DNA of 64,000 bases from Chryseobacterium aureum (GCF_003971235.1 NZ_CP034661.1:2046001-2110000); one strand, 5' to 3'. Shown: positions 17,667 to 26,977, numbered from the stretch's first letter. Program-made: numbers and translations. The notes: generated from the letters alone by a model not told the origin.

Positions 17667-18902
17667 ATGAAAAAAACGTTCTCGGTATTCCTATCATTCT
17701 GTATCGTGCTTATTTCTGCACAGATAAAATTCGAAAAAGGATATATTATTGGCAGTAATGATGTAAAAAAGGAAGTCCTCATCAAAAACCAGGGATGGGC
17801 CAATAACCCGGACAGTTTCTCTTACAAAACGGATGAAACATCTGGAGAAAGTATAGGAAATCCCGCTACAATAAAAGAATTTGGTATCTATAATGATGTA
17901 AAGTATGTTACTTACAACGGTGACATTGATTACTCGTCTGATAATACCGGAGATCTTTCTTCCATCAAGGAGCCGGAATTTAAAAAAGCTTCAGTATTCC
18001 TTAAAGAAATTGCAACGGGTAAAAAAAATCTGTATTCTTACCAGGGACGCAATGTAATAAGATTCTTTTATTCTGATTCAGATTCTTCTATCAAGCCATT
18101 GATTTATAAAAAATACTTTTTTAATGGAAATAACCTTCAGGTGGCAACCAATGAAGAATACATTGATCAATTGAAGACCTTATTTTCAGATGATAATACA
18201 CTCCAGGCTACCGCTTCCAAAACAAAATACACAAGTAGTGACCTGAAGAAAATGTTTTCCGCATATAACAGTAAATTTTCCGGTGCTACCAACGATGGAA
18301 CTATTTCTGATACTCAAAGAGATTCAAAATTTAATTTAGCGGTTAGACCCGGTCTCAATTTTTATTCACCCTTAGAAATAACAAAAACCCTCAGTAATGA
18401 AGGTGCTCCTTCAAAAACAGGATTCAGGATTGGGGTTGAGGCAGAAATTGTATTACCTTTCAACAGAGGCAAGTGGTCAGTGGTAGCTGAGCCTACATTC
18501 TCGCTTTACAATAATAAGACGGCTGTAAGAACTACCAATGGTAATTTATACAACATTAATGTAGAGAATTACTCATTTATCAGTATTCCTTTAAGTGTAA
18601 GACACTATATGTTCATCAATGATAAATCTAAAATTTTTATCAATGCCGGTATTAATCTCCTGACTCTGAAAACAAGTTCAGCAAAGGACTTCTCTGTGGA
18701 TTATGACGGATATGTATTTGACAGATTAAAACTATCTTCATCTCAGGCTTTCAAAAGCGCCTTATTTGGAATAGGATACAATTATAAAAACAAATACATT
18801 ATTGAGGCAAGATATAATACAGGCATGAATTTATTTGAAGAAAAGGGTGCTGAAGCAAACCTAAAGTACGCTTCCATCATTTTAGGATATAATATTTTCT
18901 AA
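17667..18902 (+). CDS. Outer-membrane beta-barrel protein (PorT-like/OMP_b-brl)
   Basis: A 411-residue protein with a signal peptide (MKKTFSVFLSFCIVLISAQ). The N-terminal 220 residues form a soluble region; from about 225 on, alternating amphipathic strands (FNLAVRPGLNFYSPL..., GFRIGVEAEIVLPF, WSVVAEPTFSLYNN, YSFISIPLSVRHYMF) match the outer-membrane beta-barrel domain common in Bacteroidetes, ending in LGYNIF. Function unknown. It converges with the HD gene, overlapping it by 4 bp at the stop codons. Confidence 0.82.
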   Translation: MKKTFSVFLSFCIVLISAQIKFEKGYIIGSNDVKKEVLIKNQGWANNPDSFSYKTDETSGESIGNPATIKEFGIYNDVKYVTYNGDIDYSSDNTGDLSSIKEPEFKKASVFLKEIATGKKNLYSYQGRNVIRFFYSDSDSSIKPLIYKKYFFNGNNLQVATNEEYIDQLKTLFSDDNTLQATASKTKYTSSDLKKMFSAYNSKFSGATNDGTISDTQRDSKFNLAVRPGLNFYSPLEITKTLSNEGAPSKTGFRIGVEAEIVLPFNRGKWSVVAEPTFSLYNNKTAVRTTNGNLYNINVENYSFISIPLSVRHYMFINDKSKIFINAGINLLTLKTSSAKDFSVDYDGYVFDRLKLSSSQAFKSALFGIGYNYKNKYIIEARYNTGMNLFEEKGAEANLKYASIILGYNIF

Positions 18903-19543
18903 TCTACATTCCATTCTTTATAAAACTGGTCGAGGAAATTCAGCATATAATGATGTCTTTCTTCGGCCATTTTTTTTCCTTTTGGGGTATTCATCATATC
19001 TTTTAGAAGTAACAGCTTCTCATAGAAATGATTGATGGTGGTTCCGTTAGATTTTTTATATTCTTCCTTAGACATACCCAGTTTAGGTTTTATATCCGGA
19101 TGATACATCAGATTATTCTTAAAACCTCCGAAGTTGAATGTTCTGGCAATGCCAATAGCTCCTATGGCATCAATACGGTCTGCATCCTGTACGATCTGCA
19201 ATTCAATGGGAGGATTTACCGGTGCCTGATCTCTGTTTTTGAACGAAATATTTTCGATTACAAATAAAACCTTCTGAATGGTTTCTTCAGAAACATTCTG
19301 TTCTTCAAGAAATATTCTGGAGATTTTGGGAGCAATGGTTTCATCTCCGTTATGGAATTTAGGATCTGCAATATCATGAAGAAGTGCAGACAGTTCCACT
19401 ACTTCTTTGTCGCAATTTTCTGTTTCTGCGATCTGAGCTGCCAGCTTCCAGACTCTCTCAATATGGAACCAGTCATGTCCGGCTTCTGCTCCTTCTAATT
19501 TTTCTTTTACAAACGCTACAGTGTTGTCAATTGTACTTTTCAT
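18899..19543 (-). CDS. HD-domain phosphohydrolase
   Basis: A 214-residue cytosolic protein of the HD superfamily (YedJ-like). Metal-binding residues are visible in HDWFHIERVWKLA and LSALLHDIADPKF, with a further Asp in QDADRIDAIGAIG. Substrate is unknown; relatives act on nucleotides. Its ATG overlaps the alpha/beta-hydrolase stop (ATGA), indicating translational coupling. Confidence 0.87.
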   Translation of the reverse strand: MKSTIDNTVAFVKEKLEGAEAGHDWFHIERVWKLAAQIAETENCDKEVVELSALLHDIADPKFHNGDETIAPKISRIFLEEQNVSEETIQKVLFVIENISFKNRDQAPVNPPIELQIVQDADRIDAIGAIGIARTFNFGGFKNNLMYHPDIKPKLGMSKEEYKKSNGTTINHFYEKLLLLKDMMNTPKGKKMAEERHHYMLNFLDQFYKEWNVD

Positions 19544-20385
19544 TGATCTATCAGTTCATTTAATATAATATCCCAGAGTTTGCTGTTGTAACTTCTAAAA
19601 AAATTGATATGTCCGATTTCTTTTTTATCAGATTCTGAAACGGTCACTAATCTGTAAGTAGGCTTAAGGTTAGGATAGGTATCGTTTAATAGACTTAGTA
19701 CACCTTTTTCTGTAAGCCAGATATCATCTTCTGCCCGGATTACAAATACTTTCTGGGTCAGATTTTCGGAGAAATTCTCAATTTTTTCCAACAGCCTGTT
19801 GGTTGATTTCCTGTTTAAAATTAAGGTTCTCCAGTCATATGCGCAATTTTTTGGAAGACTTTCTCCCAATCCGAACCAATGTGCCGGAAAATACCCTAAT
19901 AATGAAGTGGTTAACGGCTGGGCTATCCCAAACCCCAAATAGGCCTCCACTTTTGTCATTCCTTTCAGGTTTCCAACGAAAGCATTCTGTGTCCCTACAA
20001 AAACAAATTCTTCAAATATTTGGGAATCTTCATTCATACCGAGAATCAAAGCCCCTACTGAATGACCTAAACAGTATTTTTGGTACTCTTTAAAGTGCGC
20101 TTTAATATATTGGGTTAAAGCTTTATAATCTTTGGAGCCCCACAGTCTCATGGAGCCCTGAAATCCTCTCATATTTTTCGGCTTGGAAAGTCCTATTCCC
20201 CTGTAATCATAGGTGATTACTGTAAAGCCCTGTTCAGCAAAATAGCTGGCAAAGGAAAAATAGACCTGCTGTTTTACTCCGGTTGCTGAATTGATCAGCA
20301 GTAATTTCCCATTGCCCTTCTCTGGTTTAAAAAGATGTACGGCAAGGGAAGCATGGTCTTCTGTGGTCAGTATTCGTTTTTCCAT
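19540..20385 (-). CDS. Alpha/beta hydrolase (S33-like)
   Basis: A 281-residue serine hydrolase. Nucleophile elbow GHSVG at about residues 108-112; the candidate acid is the Asp in VIRAEDDIW and the His is in KKEIGHINFF. Oxyanion region INSATGVKQQVYF and strand TYDYRGIGLSKP fit serine-aminopeptidase-like lipases/esterases. Upstream partner of the HD gene in a two-gene operon. Substrate unknown. Confidence 0.85.
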   Translation of the reverse strand: MEKRILTTEDHASLAVHLFKPEKGNGKLLLINSATGVKQQVYFSFASYFAEQGFTVITYDYRGIGLSKPKNMRGFQGSMRLWGSKDYKALTQYIKAHFKEYQKYCLGHSVGALILGMNEDSQIFEEFVFVGTQNAFVGNLKGMTKVEAYLGFGIAQPLTTSLLGYFPAHWFGLGESLPKNCAYDWRTLILNRKSTNRLLEKIENFSENLTQKVFVIRAEDDIWLTEKGVLSLLNDTYPNLKPTYRLVTVSESDKKEIGHINFFRSYNSKLWDIILNELIDQ

Positions 20386-20396
20386 AATATCAAAAG

Positions 20397-20423
20397 AAAA
20401 AAATCCACTATAAAAGTGGACAT
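20397..20423 (-). terminator. Terminator after the ribokinase-like gene
   Basis: On the minus strand TCCACTTTTATAGTGGA is followed by a run of seven T. Confidence 0.75.
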
Positions 20424-20476
20424 TTTACTTATATTTTTATGTTAAGTTTCAGACTTTTGATATGTCGTAAATAGCT

Positions 20477-21367
20477 TTAAGAAATGAAGTCTGAGATTCT
20501 CGGCAGTCCTGTCTGAGAGCCTTTACCTCCGGATACTCTTGATGAGACTTCATTCCCGAATTTCACACATTCTTCGATAGAATTTCCGTGGCATAAGGCA
20601 ATGGCAAATCCTGATGTAAATGCATCTCCCATTCCCATTTTATAAACTTTTTCATCTTTATCATTTCTGTAATATTTCATTTCTGTACCATCAAAATAAA
20701 TGGTGGAATTGGTGTCATCCCTTACAAAAACTTTATTGAAATATTTCTTAAGGACCTCTTCCCTTTTTTCTTCTCCGAAAATAATATACAGTTCGTTACT
20801 CTTAGCTACGATAAAGTCAACCATTTCTAAGATATCTTCTCTGACTCTCATTGCAGGTGAAGCATATAATCCTACCTTCTTTCCGTACTGTTTTGCTTTT
20901 TTAACGGTATGTTCCACTACATCCATAGAAATTTCAAGCTGTATCAGCACAAGATCTGCGGTGTGGAAATATTTTTCAGCTTCATCTATATGAGGCTTGC
21001 TAAGATATTTATTGGCTGCCGGAACGACCACAATAGCAGCATTCCCTTGAGAAGTTGTCACATAAGCGGTTCCTGTAGCATCTTTATCTGTCTCATGAAC
21101 AAAGCCTACATTTACATTTTCACTTACCAGATTCCTCATGATCTGCTGTCCAAGAGGGTCCATTCCCACGCACCCTATAAAGTATACACTGGCTCCCAGC
21201 CTGGCAGTACCTACTGCCTGATTAGCGCCTTTTCCCCCGAAATAACTATCGGACTTAACGGCCAGAACGGTTTCGTTGGGCATAGGAATTTTTTCGGTTT
21301 CAAGAACCAAATCGATAGAGGAGCTCCCTACAACAATAATTCGGGGTTGTTCTGATGAGAAATTCAT
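20477..21367 (-). CDS. PfkB-family sugar kinase (ribokinase-like)
   Basis: A 296-residue kinase. Substrate-binding GGKGANQAVGTARLG is at about residues 43-57, and the catalytic C-terminal motif is GMGDAFTSGFA (usually GAGDTF), with Asp as base. The early IVVGSSSIDLVL and MDPLGQQIM blocks match ribokinase. Sequence supports ribokinase, but adenosine or other PfkB sugars remain possible. Single gene between its own terminator and the DUF4241 gene. Confidence 0.85.
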   Translation of the reverse strand: MNFSSEQPRIIVVGSSSIDLVLETEKIPMPNETVLAVKSDSYFGGKGANQAVGTARLGASVYFIGCVGMDPLGQQIMRNLVSENVNVGFVHETDKDATGTAYVTTSQGNAAIVVVPAANKYLSKPHIDEAEKYFHTADLVLIQLEISMDVVEHTVKKAKQYGKKVGLYASPAMRVREDILEMVDFIVAKSNELYIIFGEEKREEVLKKYFNKVFVRDDTNSTIYFDGTEMKYYRNDKDEKVYKMGMGDAFTSGFAIALCHGNSIEECVKFGNEVSSRVSGGKGSQTGLPRISDFIS

Positions 21368-21434
21368 TGTGTTTTGTATTAGCTTTAAAATTTATACCTG
21401 ATAAAATGGCGTTTCAAAAATAAATAATTTAAAA

Positions 21435-22070
21435 TTAACTTATTTCGATAAATTCAGTAATTATTTTAACTGGTTTATGATCTTTACTGTAAGCTATATA
21501 ACTTGCATAAAATCCTTCTCCATATCCGGTTTCAAAAGCAAATATAGTTCCGGGATGCTCTTTTGCCGGTTTCAGGAAGGCATATTGGTCTATTGCTCCT
21601 TTTTCATCAAAGAAATAATCATGAAAAAATTCTTCATAGATTCCCATAAAATCTCCTCCTTTATTCTGATATAATTTTTGCTCCAGTTCATTGAGGCTAT
21701 TCTGGGTATCCACATCCATGAAGCAACCCATTCCGCTTTCTACAGGATATCCGAATACTTCTCCTTCTGCCAGTTCTTTTATGTTTTGTCCTGCTGTAGT
21801 AGCCATTTTCCATTCTTTAATTTCAGAATTACCGAAAATAATTTCGGCGTAAGCTACACAGTTACTTTCTCGCTCTTTATGTAATATTACAGAAAAATCT
21901 CCTTTTGGAAATTCGGTCGTGAAAGGAAGCATATCATTAGTGATCAAGGGATCACAAGCAACGAGCTTTCCACTGGAAAGGTAAATCTTTCCAACTTCAA
22001 AACTTTCCAGCATCGGATTTTCTACAAAATCTTTCGAGAATAGTTTCTTTATATTTTCTATGTGTGTCAT
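21435..22070 (-). CDS. DUF4241 family protein
   Basis: A 211-residue soluble protein. The family pattern is visible: LSSGKLVACDPLI near residue 33, FPVILHKE-type strand, YPVESGMGCFMDVDT (about 110) and TGYGEGFYASYIAYSKDHKPVKIITEF at the end. DUF4241 proteins are often found as immunity-like or stand-alone proteins; no toxin partner is adjacent here. An arm of the GIY-YIG inverted repeat lies 23 bp upstream of the start. Confidence 0.83.
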   Translation of the reverse strand: MTHIENIKKLFSKDFVENPMLESFEVGKIYLSSGKLVACDPLITNDMLPFTTEFPKGDFSVILHKERESNCVAYAEIIFGNSEIKEWKMATTAGQNIKELAEGEVFGYPVESGMGCFMDVDTQNSLNELEQKLYQNKGGDFMGIYEEFFHDYFFDEKGAIDQYAFLKPAKEHPGTIFAFETGYGEGFYASYIAYSKDHKPVKIITEFIEIS

Positions 22071-22092
22071 TGTATTTGTTCTTTGTTTTCTG

Positions 22093-22474
22093 TGTCAGGC
22101 TGAGCGGAGTCGAAGCCTTTGGGATTTTTATCTTTATAATTATCAGAATGACTATCATTCCGGCAAATAGATCATTCTTTCAACTTATCCCAGTTGTCAT
22201 TTATAATAGCTTCCTTCTTCTTACGACTCCATCCTTTCACTCGCTTTTCAAACGCAATTGCTTGAATTATATCATTAAACAGATAAAAGAAGACCAGCTC
22301 AACCGGTCTTCTTTTATAAGTATAGCTTTCAGGAAATTTCCCTGACTGATGCTGAGATAATCTCAAATCAATATTATTGGTAACTCCTGTATAATAGGAA
22401 TTATCGGAACATTTTAAAATATATACAAAATATTGTTTCATCTCAAAAAGGCTTCGACTCCGCTCAGCCTGACA
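22093..22474. mobile_element. GIY-YIG cassette bounded by a perfect 28-bp inverted repeat
   Basis: The segment 22093-22120 (begins TGTCAGGCTGAGCGGAGTCG, ends AAGCCTTT) recurs as an exact reverse complement at 22447-22474. The 382-bp unit contains only the GIY-YIG gene. The repeat core is found elsewhere in the window (48166-48181, degenerate at about 41581). Mobility is inferred from structure. Confidence 0.65.
22172..22441 (-). CDS. Short GIY-YIG nuclease-domain protein
   Basis: An 89-residue protein from the ATG at 22441: MKQYFVYILKCSDNSYYTGV. The GIY-YIG core is YVYIL/SYYTGVTNNIDLRLSQHQSG, with Arg in DLRLSQH and the acidic residue in AIAFEKRVKGWSRKKKEAII. A longer reading frame from 22483 runs through the flanking repeat (its first residues are repeat translation) and is not preferred. 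Small one-domain GIY-YIG proteins of this type are abundant in Bacteroidetes; their substrates are not known. Confidence 0.85.
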   Translation of the reverse strand: MKQYFVYILKCSDNSYYTGVTNNIDLRLSQHQSGKFPESYTYKRRPVELVFFYLFNDIIQAIAFEKRVKGWSRKKKEAIINDNWDKLKE

Positions 22475-22506
22475 TTCCGACAAATTAACCTATTGATGAG
22501 GTAATT

Positions 22507-25122
22507 TTATAAACTTTTCAGTTTTTCTTCAAGGATCGCAATCTTATCCAAAGCATCTTTTTGTTTCTGGCGCTCCACCTCTACAATTTCAGGTTTTGCA
22601 TTTGCCACAAATTTTTCATTGGAAAGTTTCTTTTCTACAGAAACTAAGAATCCTTTTAAATATTTCACTTCTTCTTCAGTTTTAGCCTTTTCTTCTCCCA
22701 AATCTAAGTTTTCACTTAAAGGAATAGATACTTCAGTAGCTCCTACCAGGAAAGTAAAGCTTGGCTTATCTGTTTTCTGTCCGAAGTGGATTTCAGAAAT
22801 ATTGGCCAGTTTTCTTACGACATCTTCATTGGGAAACTCAGTGGCATTAGTGTAGACCTCAGCGGCTTCTCTGGGGGAGATACCCTTTGTCTGACGGTAA
22901 TTTCTAACTCCTGAAATCAGTTCTGCTGCCGTTTCAAAGTTTCTAATAATCGTTTCATCAAATGTTCCTGCTTCTTTCTGCTGAGCAATCACCAAAGCAT
23001 CATCAATGCTTCTTTCCGAAATCGTCTGCCATAATTCTTCTGTTAAGAAAGGCATGAACGGGTGAAGAAGCTTCATTAATTCTTCAAAGAAATAAATGGT
23101 TTTATCATAAACTTCTTTAGAAATTCCTTCTCCGTAATTCGGTTTGATGGCTTCAAGGTACCAACCGCAAAAATCATCCCAAATTAATTTATAGATCAAG
23201 TGAAGGGCATCAGAAATTCTGAATTTCTCAAACTGATCATTAATTTCAGCAATCGTTTTGTTCAATTTATTTTCAAACCATTCAATAGCCTGGTTATCTG
23301 TAGCTACAGCTGGTTTGTCTTCATGGTTCCACATATTGATGAGACGGAATGCATTCCAGATCTTCGTCATGAAATTTCTTCCCTGAAGCATTAAATCTTC
23401 ATCAAAAAGAAGGTCATTTCCAGCTGCAGAGCTCAATAGAATCCCTACACGTACTCCATCTGCTCCGTATTTATCCATTAATTCAAGAGGATCCGGAGAG
23501 TTTCCAAGAGATTTAGACATCTTTCTTCTCTGCTTATCTCTTACAATTCCTGTAAAATAAACATTCTTGAACGGAACTTCTTTTCTGTATTCCAATCCGG
23601 CCATAATCATTCTGGCAACCCAGAAGAAAATAATATCCGGACCTGTTACCAGATCAGATGTAGGGTAATAATAATTGATATCTTTATTTTCAGGATCAAG
23701 CAATCCGTCAAACACAGACATTGGCCATAACCATGATGAGAACCATGTATCTAATGCATCATCATCCTGTCTAAGGTTTTCTGAAGTCAGGCTGGTATTT
23801 CCGGTTTTTTGTTTTGCCAGTTCCAAAGCCTCTTCCTTAGTTTCTGCTACTACAAAATCATTTTCTCCTTCTCCATAATAATAGGCGGGAATCTGCTGCC
23901 CCCACCAAAGCTGACGGGAGATATTCCAGTCGCGGATGTTTTCCATCCAATGCTTGTAGGTATTTTTGAACTTTTCAGGATAAAATTTAACCTCATCATC
24001 CATTACGACATCCAATGCCGGTTTAGCAATTTCAGACATCTTAAGGAACCACTGTACTGAAACTTTCGGTTCAATAACTGCACCTGTTCTCTCGGAGGTA
24101 CCTACTTTATTTACATAATCTTCCGCTTTCAACAAAAGATTTTTTTCTTCAAGTTCTTTAGCAATCTGCTTTCTTACATCAAATCTGTTTTTTCCTGCAT
24201 AATGTAAACCATGCTCGTTAAGGTTTCCGTCATCATCCAGCGCATCAATCATTTTCAGCTGATGTTTCTGCCCGATTTCATAGTCATTGATATCGTGGGC
24301 AGGGGTAATTTTCAAAGCTCCGGTTCCGAATTCAATATCTACGTATTCATCCTCAATGATCGGAATCACTCTGTCAACAATCGGTACGATTACATTTTTA
24401 CCTTTCAGGTGAGCATATCTTTCATCGTTCGGGTTAATGCATACCGCTGTATCCCCGAAAATAGTTTCAGGACGCGTAGTAGCCACTGAAAGGAACTCTT
24501 CTGAACCTTCAATCTTATATTTAAGGAAATATAATTTCCCGTTTTGTTCTTTAAATATTACTTCTTCATCAGAGATATTGGTTTTCGCTTCCGGATCCCA
24601 GTTAACCATTCGATAGCCTCTGTAGATCAGTCCTTTATTATAAAGATCTACAAAACTTTTGATCACCTGCTCGGAAAGCTTGTCCTCCATGGTGAAGCGG
24701 GTTCTGTCCCAATCACAGGAGCATCCCAGCTTTTTCAGCTGTTCAAGGATCGTTCCTCCATACTTATTGGTCCAATCCCATGCATGGGTTAAAAACTCTT
24801 CACGGGTAATATCTGACTTGTTGACTCCTTCAGACTTCAGTTTAGCAACAACTTTAGCTTCAGTAGCAATTGAAGCGTGATCTGTTCCCGGAATCCAACA
24901 AGCATTAAATCCGCGCATTCTTGCACGGCGGACCAGAACATCTTGAAGGGTATTATTTAACATATGACCCATGTGCAGGATCCCCGTCACGTTTGGCGGA
25001 GGGATGACCACTGTATAGGGCGGCTTGTCATTAGGTTCTGAGTGGAAAAATTTGTTTTCCAGCCAGTAATTATACCATTTTTGTTCTGTCTCCTGTGGAT
25101 TGTACTTTTCTGAAATCTGCAT
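22507..25122 (-). CDS. valS: Valyl-tRNA synthetase
   Basis: Class I synthetase that charges tRNA-Val. HMGH signature (GILHMGHMLNNTLQDVL) at about residues 50-53 and KMSKS (RRKMSKSLGNS) near residue 533. The editing (CP1) domain lies between (GTDHASIATEAKV... TTRPETIFGDTAV), and the C-terminal anticodon-binding domain ends in the Val-specific coiled coil (EVEYLK...KLSNEKFVANAKPEIVEVERQK). The start at 25122 (MQISEKYNPQETEQKWYNYW) gives 871 residues; an in-frame ATG 24 bp upstream is less likely. Confidence 0.96.
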   Translation of the reverse strand: MQISEKYNPQETEQKWYNYWLENKFFHSEPNDKPPYTVVIPPPNVTGILHMGHMLNNTLQDVLVRRARMRGFNACWIPGTDHASIATEAKVVAKLKSEGVNKSDITREEFLTHAWDWTNKYGGTILEQLKKLGCSCDWDRTRFTMEDKLSEQVIKSFVDLYNKGLIYRGYRMVNWDPEAKTNISDEEVIFKEQNGKLYFLKYKIEGSEEFLSVATTRPETIFGDTAVCINPNDERYAHLKGKNVIVPIVDRVIPIIEDEYVDIEFGTGALKITPAHDINDYEIGQKHQLKMIDALDDDGNLNEHGLHYAGKNRFDVRKQIAKELEEKNLLLKAEDYVNKVGTSERTGAVIEPKVSVQWFLKMSEIAKPALDVVMDDEVKFYPEKFKNTYKHWMENIRDWNISRQLWWGQQIPAYYYGEGENDFVVAETKEEALELAKQKTGNTSLTSENLRQDDDALDTWFSSWLWPMSVFDGLLDPENKDINYYYPTSDLVTGPDIIFFWVARMIMAGLEYRKEVPFKNVYFTGIVRDKQRRKMSKSLGNSPDPLELMDKYGADGVRVGILLSSAAGNDLLFDEDLMLQGRNFMTKIWNAFRLINMWNHEDKPAVATDNQAIEWFENKLNKTIAEINDQFEKFRISDALHLIYKLIWDDFCGWYLEAIKPNYGEGISKEVYDKTIYFFEELMKLLHPFMPFLTEELWQTISERSIDDALVIAQQKEAGTFDETIIRNFETAAELISGVRNYRQTKGISPREAAEVYTNATEFPNEDVVRKLANISEIHFGQKTDKPSFTFLVGATEVSIPLSENLDLGEEKAKTEEEVKYLKGFLVSVEKKLSNEKFVANAKPEIVEVERQKQKDALDKIAILEEKLKSL

Positions 25123-25200
25123 AAATTCTATTTCTTTGGCTTGCAATTTGCAAAAATAGTCTAAAGAAAAAAATTTTTAAGCATGAATTAAAATAATTTT

Positions 25201-25208
25201 TAACTTTG
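25201..25208 (+). promoter_or_regulatory. -7 box of the DUF1573 gene
   Basis: TAACTTTG, an exact TAnnTTTG match, 43 bp before the ATG at 25251; no standard -33 TTG found. Confidence 0.5.
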
Positions 25209-25250
25209 TTTCACAAAATTTATCTAACAAACATATTAACATTCAAGAAT

Positions 25251-25715
25251 ATGAAAAAATTAATTGCAGGAATTGCATTATTCGGGACATTTGCTCTTGC
25301 ATCTGCACAAACGATTACATTTGATAAGACGACTTTCGATTACGGGACTATTAAACCTAGCTCTGATGGTACAAGGTTCTTTACTGTAACGAATTCCGGT
25401 GATAAGCCACTGATTCTTTCCAATGTAAAGCCTTCTTGCGGATGTACAACTCCTGAGTTCAGCCAAGATCCGATTATGCCTGGGAAATCAGCAAAGATCA
25501 AAGTTGGATACAACACGGCTATTCCTGGTCCTTTCAACAAAATGATTGAGGTTTTCTCTAACGACCCTGCCAACAACAGAAGTGTAATCTACATTAAAGG
25601 TAACGTGGATGCTAATGCACCTGAGCCAAAAGTATTGACTCCTGCTGAACAGAAAGAAGCAGCGAAAGCTGAGAAAAAAGCGGCAAAACTAGCTAAAAAA
25701 GCTGCTGCGAAGTAA
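25251..25715 (+). CDS. DUF1573 secreted protein with Lys/Ala-rich tail
   Basis: A 154-residue exported protein: signal peptide MKKLIAGIALFGTFALASAQ, one DUF1573 Ig-like (MSP-like) domain with the family core FTVTNSGDKPLILSNVKPSCGCTTPEFS, and a basic Ala/Lys-rich C-terminal tail. The domain occurs widely in Bacteroidetes periplasmic proteins; role unknown. The ATG at 25251 is chosen because it starts the signal peptide. Monocistronic with its own promoter box and terminator. Confidence 0.88.
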   Translation: MKKLIAGIALFGTFALASAQTITFDKTTFDYGTIKPSSDGTRFFTVTNSGDKPLILSNVKPSCGCTTPEFSQDPIMPGKSAKIKVGYNTAIPGPFNKMIEVFSNDPANNRSVIYIKGNVDANAPEPKVLTPAEQKEAAKAEKKAAKLAKKAAAK

Positions 25716-25738
25716 TCTCTACTCAAAAAAAATAAAAG

Positions 25739-25766
25739 AACCGTCTCCGTTGAGGCGGTTTTTTTA
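25739..25766 (+). terminator. Terminator after the DUF1573 gene
   Basis: AACCGTCTC-CGTT-GAGGCGGTT followed by T7; one G-T pair. Confidence 0.85.
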
Positions 25767-25846
25767 TTACATTTATATTAGAATAGGTTGCAGATGATAG
25801 GTGATAGCCGGCAGGAAATAGTGTTGAAATTATTATATGTACTTAG

Positions 25847-25916
25847 GTTTTGGCTGAAGCCTTTGGATTTTTTTTCTTTAAAATGGCTGGGCTAAAGCCC
25901 ACCCCTATTGAATTTT
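25847..25916. repeat. GGCTnAAGCC-type dispersed repeat, full copy
   Basis: Left core GTTTTGGCTGAAGCC and right palindromic core GGGCTAAAGCCC, followed by CCTATTGAA, spaced by an AT-rich middle. It matches the copy at 63075-63143. Together with the octamer array it fills the 392-bp gap 25716-26107, where no gene is visible. Confidence 0.7.
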
Positions 25917-25925
25917 AATAACAAC

Positions 25926-26100
25926 ATCTTTTAATCTTTTAATCTTTTAATCTTTTAATCTTTTAATCTTTTAATCTTTTAATCTTTTAATCTTTTAATC
26001 TTTTAATCTTTTAATCTTTTAATCTTTTAATCTTTTAATCTTTTAATCTTTTAATCTTTTAATCTTTTAATCTTTTAATCTTTTAATCTTTTAATCTTTA
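25926..26100. repeat. Octamer array (ATCTTTTA)x21 plus a partial copy
   Basis: Twenty-one exact copies of ATCTTTTA run from 25926 to 26093, then a variant ATCTTTA to 26100. The array ends 7 bp before the PPK2 ATG (26108), so it occupies the place of the leader and perhaps the promoter. Confidence 0.95.
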
Positions 26101-26107
26101 AAAATAT

Positions 26108-26977
26108 ATGGACACCGATTTCTCAGATGACTTTAAAGTAAATGGAAATTTTTCTATAAAAAAAGCTTCAACCTCGTATAAAGGAAAACTCACTAAAGAA
26201 GAAGGAGCAGAAATGCTGATTAAGGAGAAGGAAAAACTTCGTGAACTGCAGGAAAAATTATATGCTGACGGAAGCCAGTCTCTACTGGTCGTATTACAGG
26301 CTATGGACGCAGCAGGGAAAGACAGCATGATAGAACATGTTTTCGGAGGAGTGAATCCACAGGGATGTAATGTGACCAGTTTTAAAACACCAAGTTCTAA
26401 GGAATATGCGCATGATTTCTTATGGAGACATTATCTCGCGTTGCCCCAGAAAGGAATGATCGGGATTTTCAACCGTTCCCACTATGAAAGTGTCCTGGTC
26501 TGTAAAGTACATCCGGAATATAATTTAAGTGAAAAAACATGGCCTTCAGTGAAAGATTTTGATGATAAATTCTGGGAAAACAGATATGAAAGCATCAGAA
26601 ATTTTGAAAAACATCTTGCCCAGAACGGAACAACGATTGTAAAGATCTTTTTGCATGTTTCTAAGGACGAACAGAAAAAAAGGCTTCTGGACAGAATTGA
26701 TGAGCAGGAAAAAAACTGGAAATTCTCTGCAGGAGATCTTCCGGAAAGAGCATTATTTGATCAGTATATGGAAGCTTATGAAACTGCCATTAATGAAACA
26801 TCAAAAGATCACGCTCCCTGGTATGTGCTTCCTGCTGACAACAAGTGGTTTGCAAGAGTGGCTGCTATCCAGATCATTATTGACACCCTTGAAAAAATGA
26901 ATCTCAAGTATCCAACCCTTTCTGATCAGGACACTGAAGATCTTCAAAAAGCCAAAAAGCAACTAATGGCAGAATAA
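26108..26977 (+). CDS. Polyphosphate kinase 2 family protein
   Basis: A 289-residue cytosolic PPK2 enzyme, which transfers phosphate between polyphosphate and nucleotides. Walker A AMDAAGKDS at about residues 65-73; then HVFGGVNPQGCNVTSFKTPS, the FNRSHYESVL block (lid/Walker B region) and the conserved WKFSAGDLPERALFDQYMEAYETAI with final APWYVLPADNKWFARV. One-domain PPK2 proteins of this length generally make ADP/ATP or GDP/GTP from AMP/GMP or NDP; the class cannot be fixed by eye. Its start lies 7 bp from a 21-copy octamer array, making expression prone to copy-number variation. Confidence 0.9.
   Translation: MDTDFSDDFKVNGNFSIKKASTSYKGKLTKEEGAEMLIKEKEKLRELQEKLYADGSQSLLVVLQAMDAAGKDSMIEHVFGGVNPQGCNVTSFKTPSSKEYAHDFLWRHYLALPQKGMIGIFNRSHYESVLVCKVHPEYNLSEKTWPSVKDFDDKFWENRYESIRNFEKHLAQNGTTIVKIFLHVSKDEQKKRLLDRIDEQEKNWKFSAGDLPERALFDQYMEAYETAINETSKDHAPWYVLPADNKWFARVAAIQIIIDTLEKMNLKYPTLSDQDTEDLQKAKKQLMAE

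Noticed and set aside
22442..22483. Longer GIY-YIG start
   Set aside because: The extra residues are translation of the flanking inverted repeat.
25926..26100. Octamer array as a CRISPR
   Set aside because: Units are 8 bp with no spacers and no cas genes.
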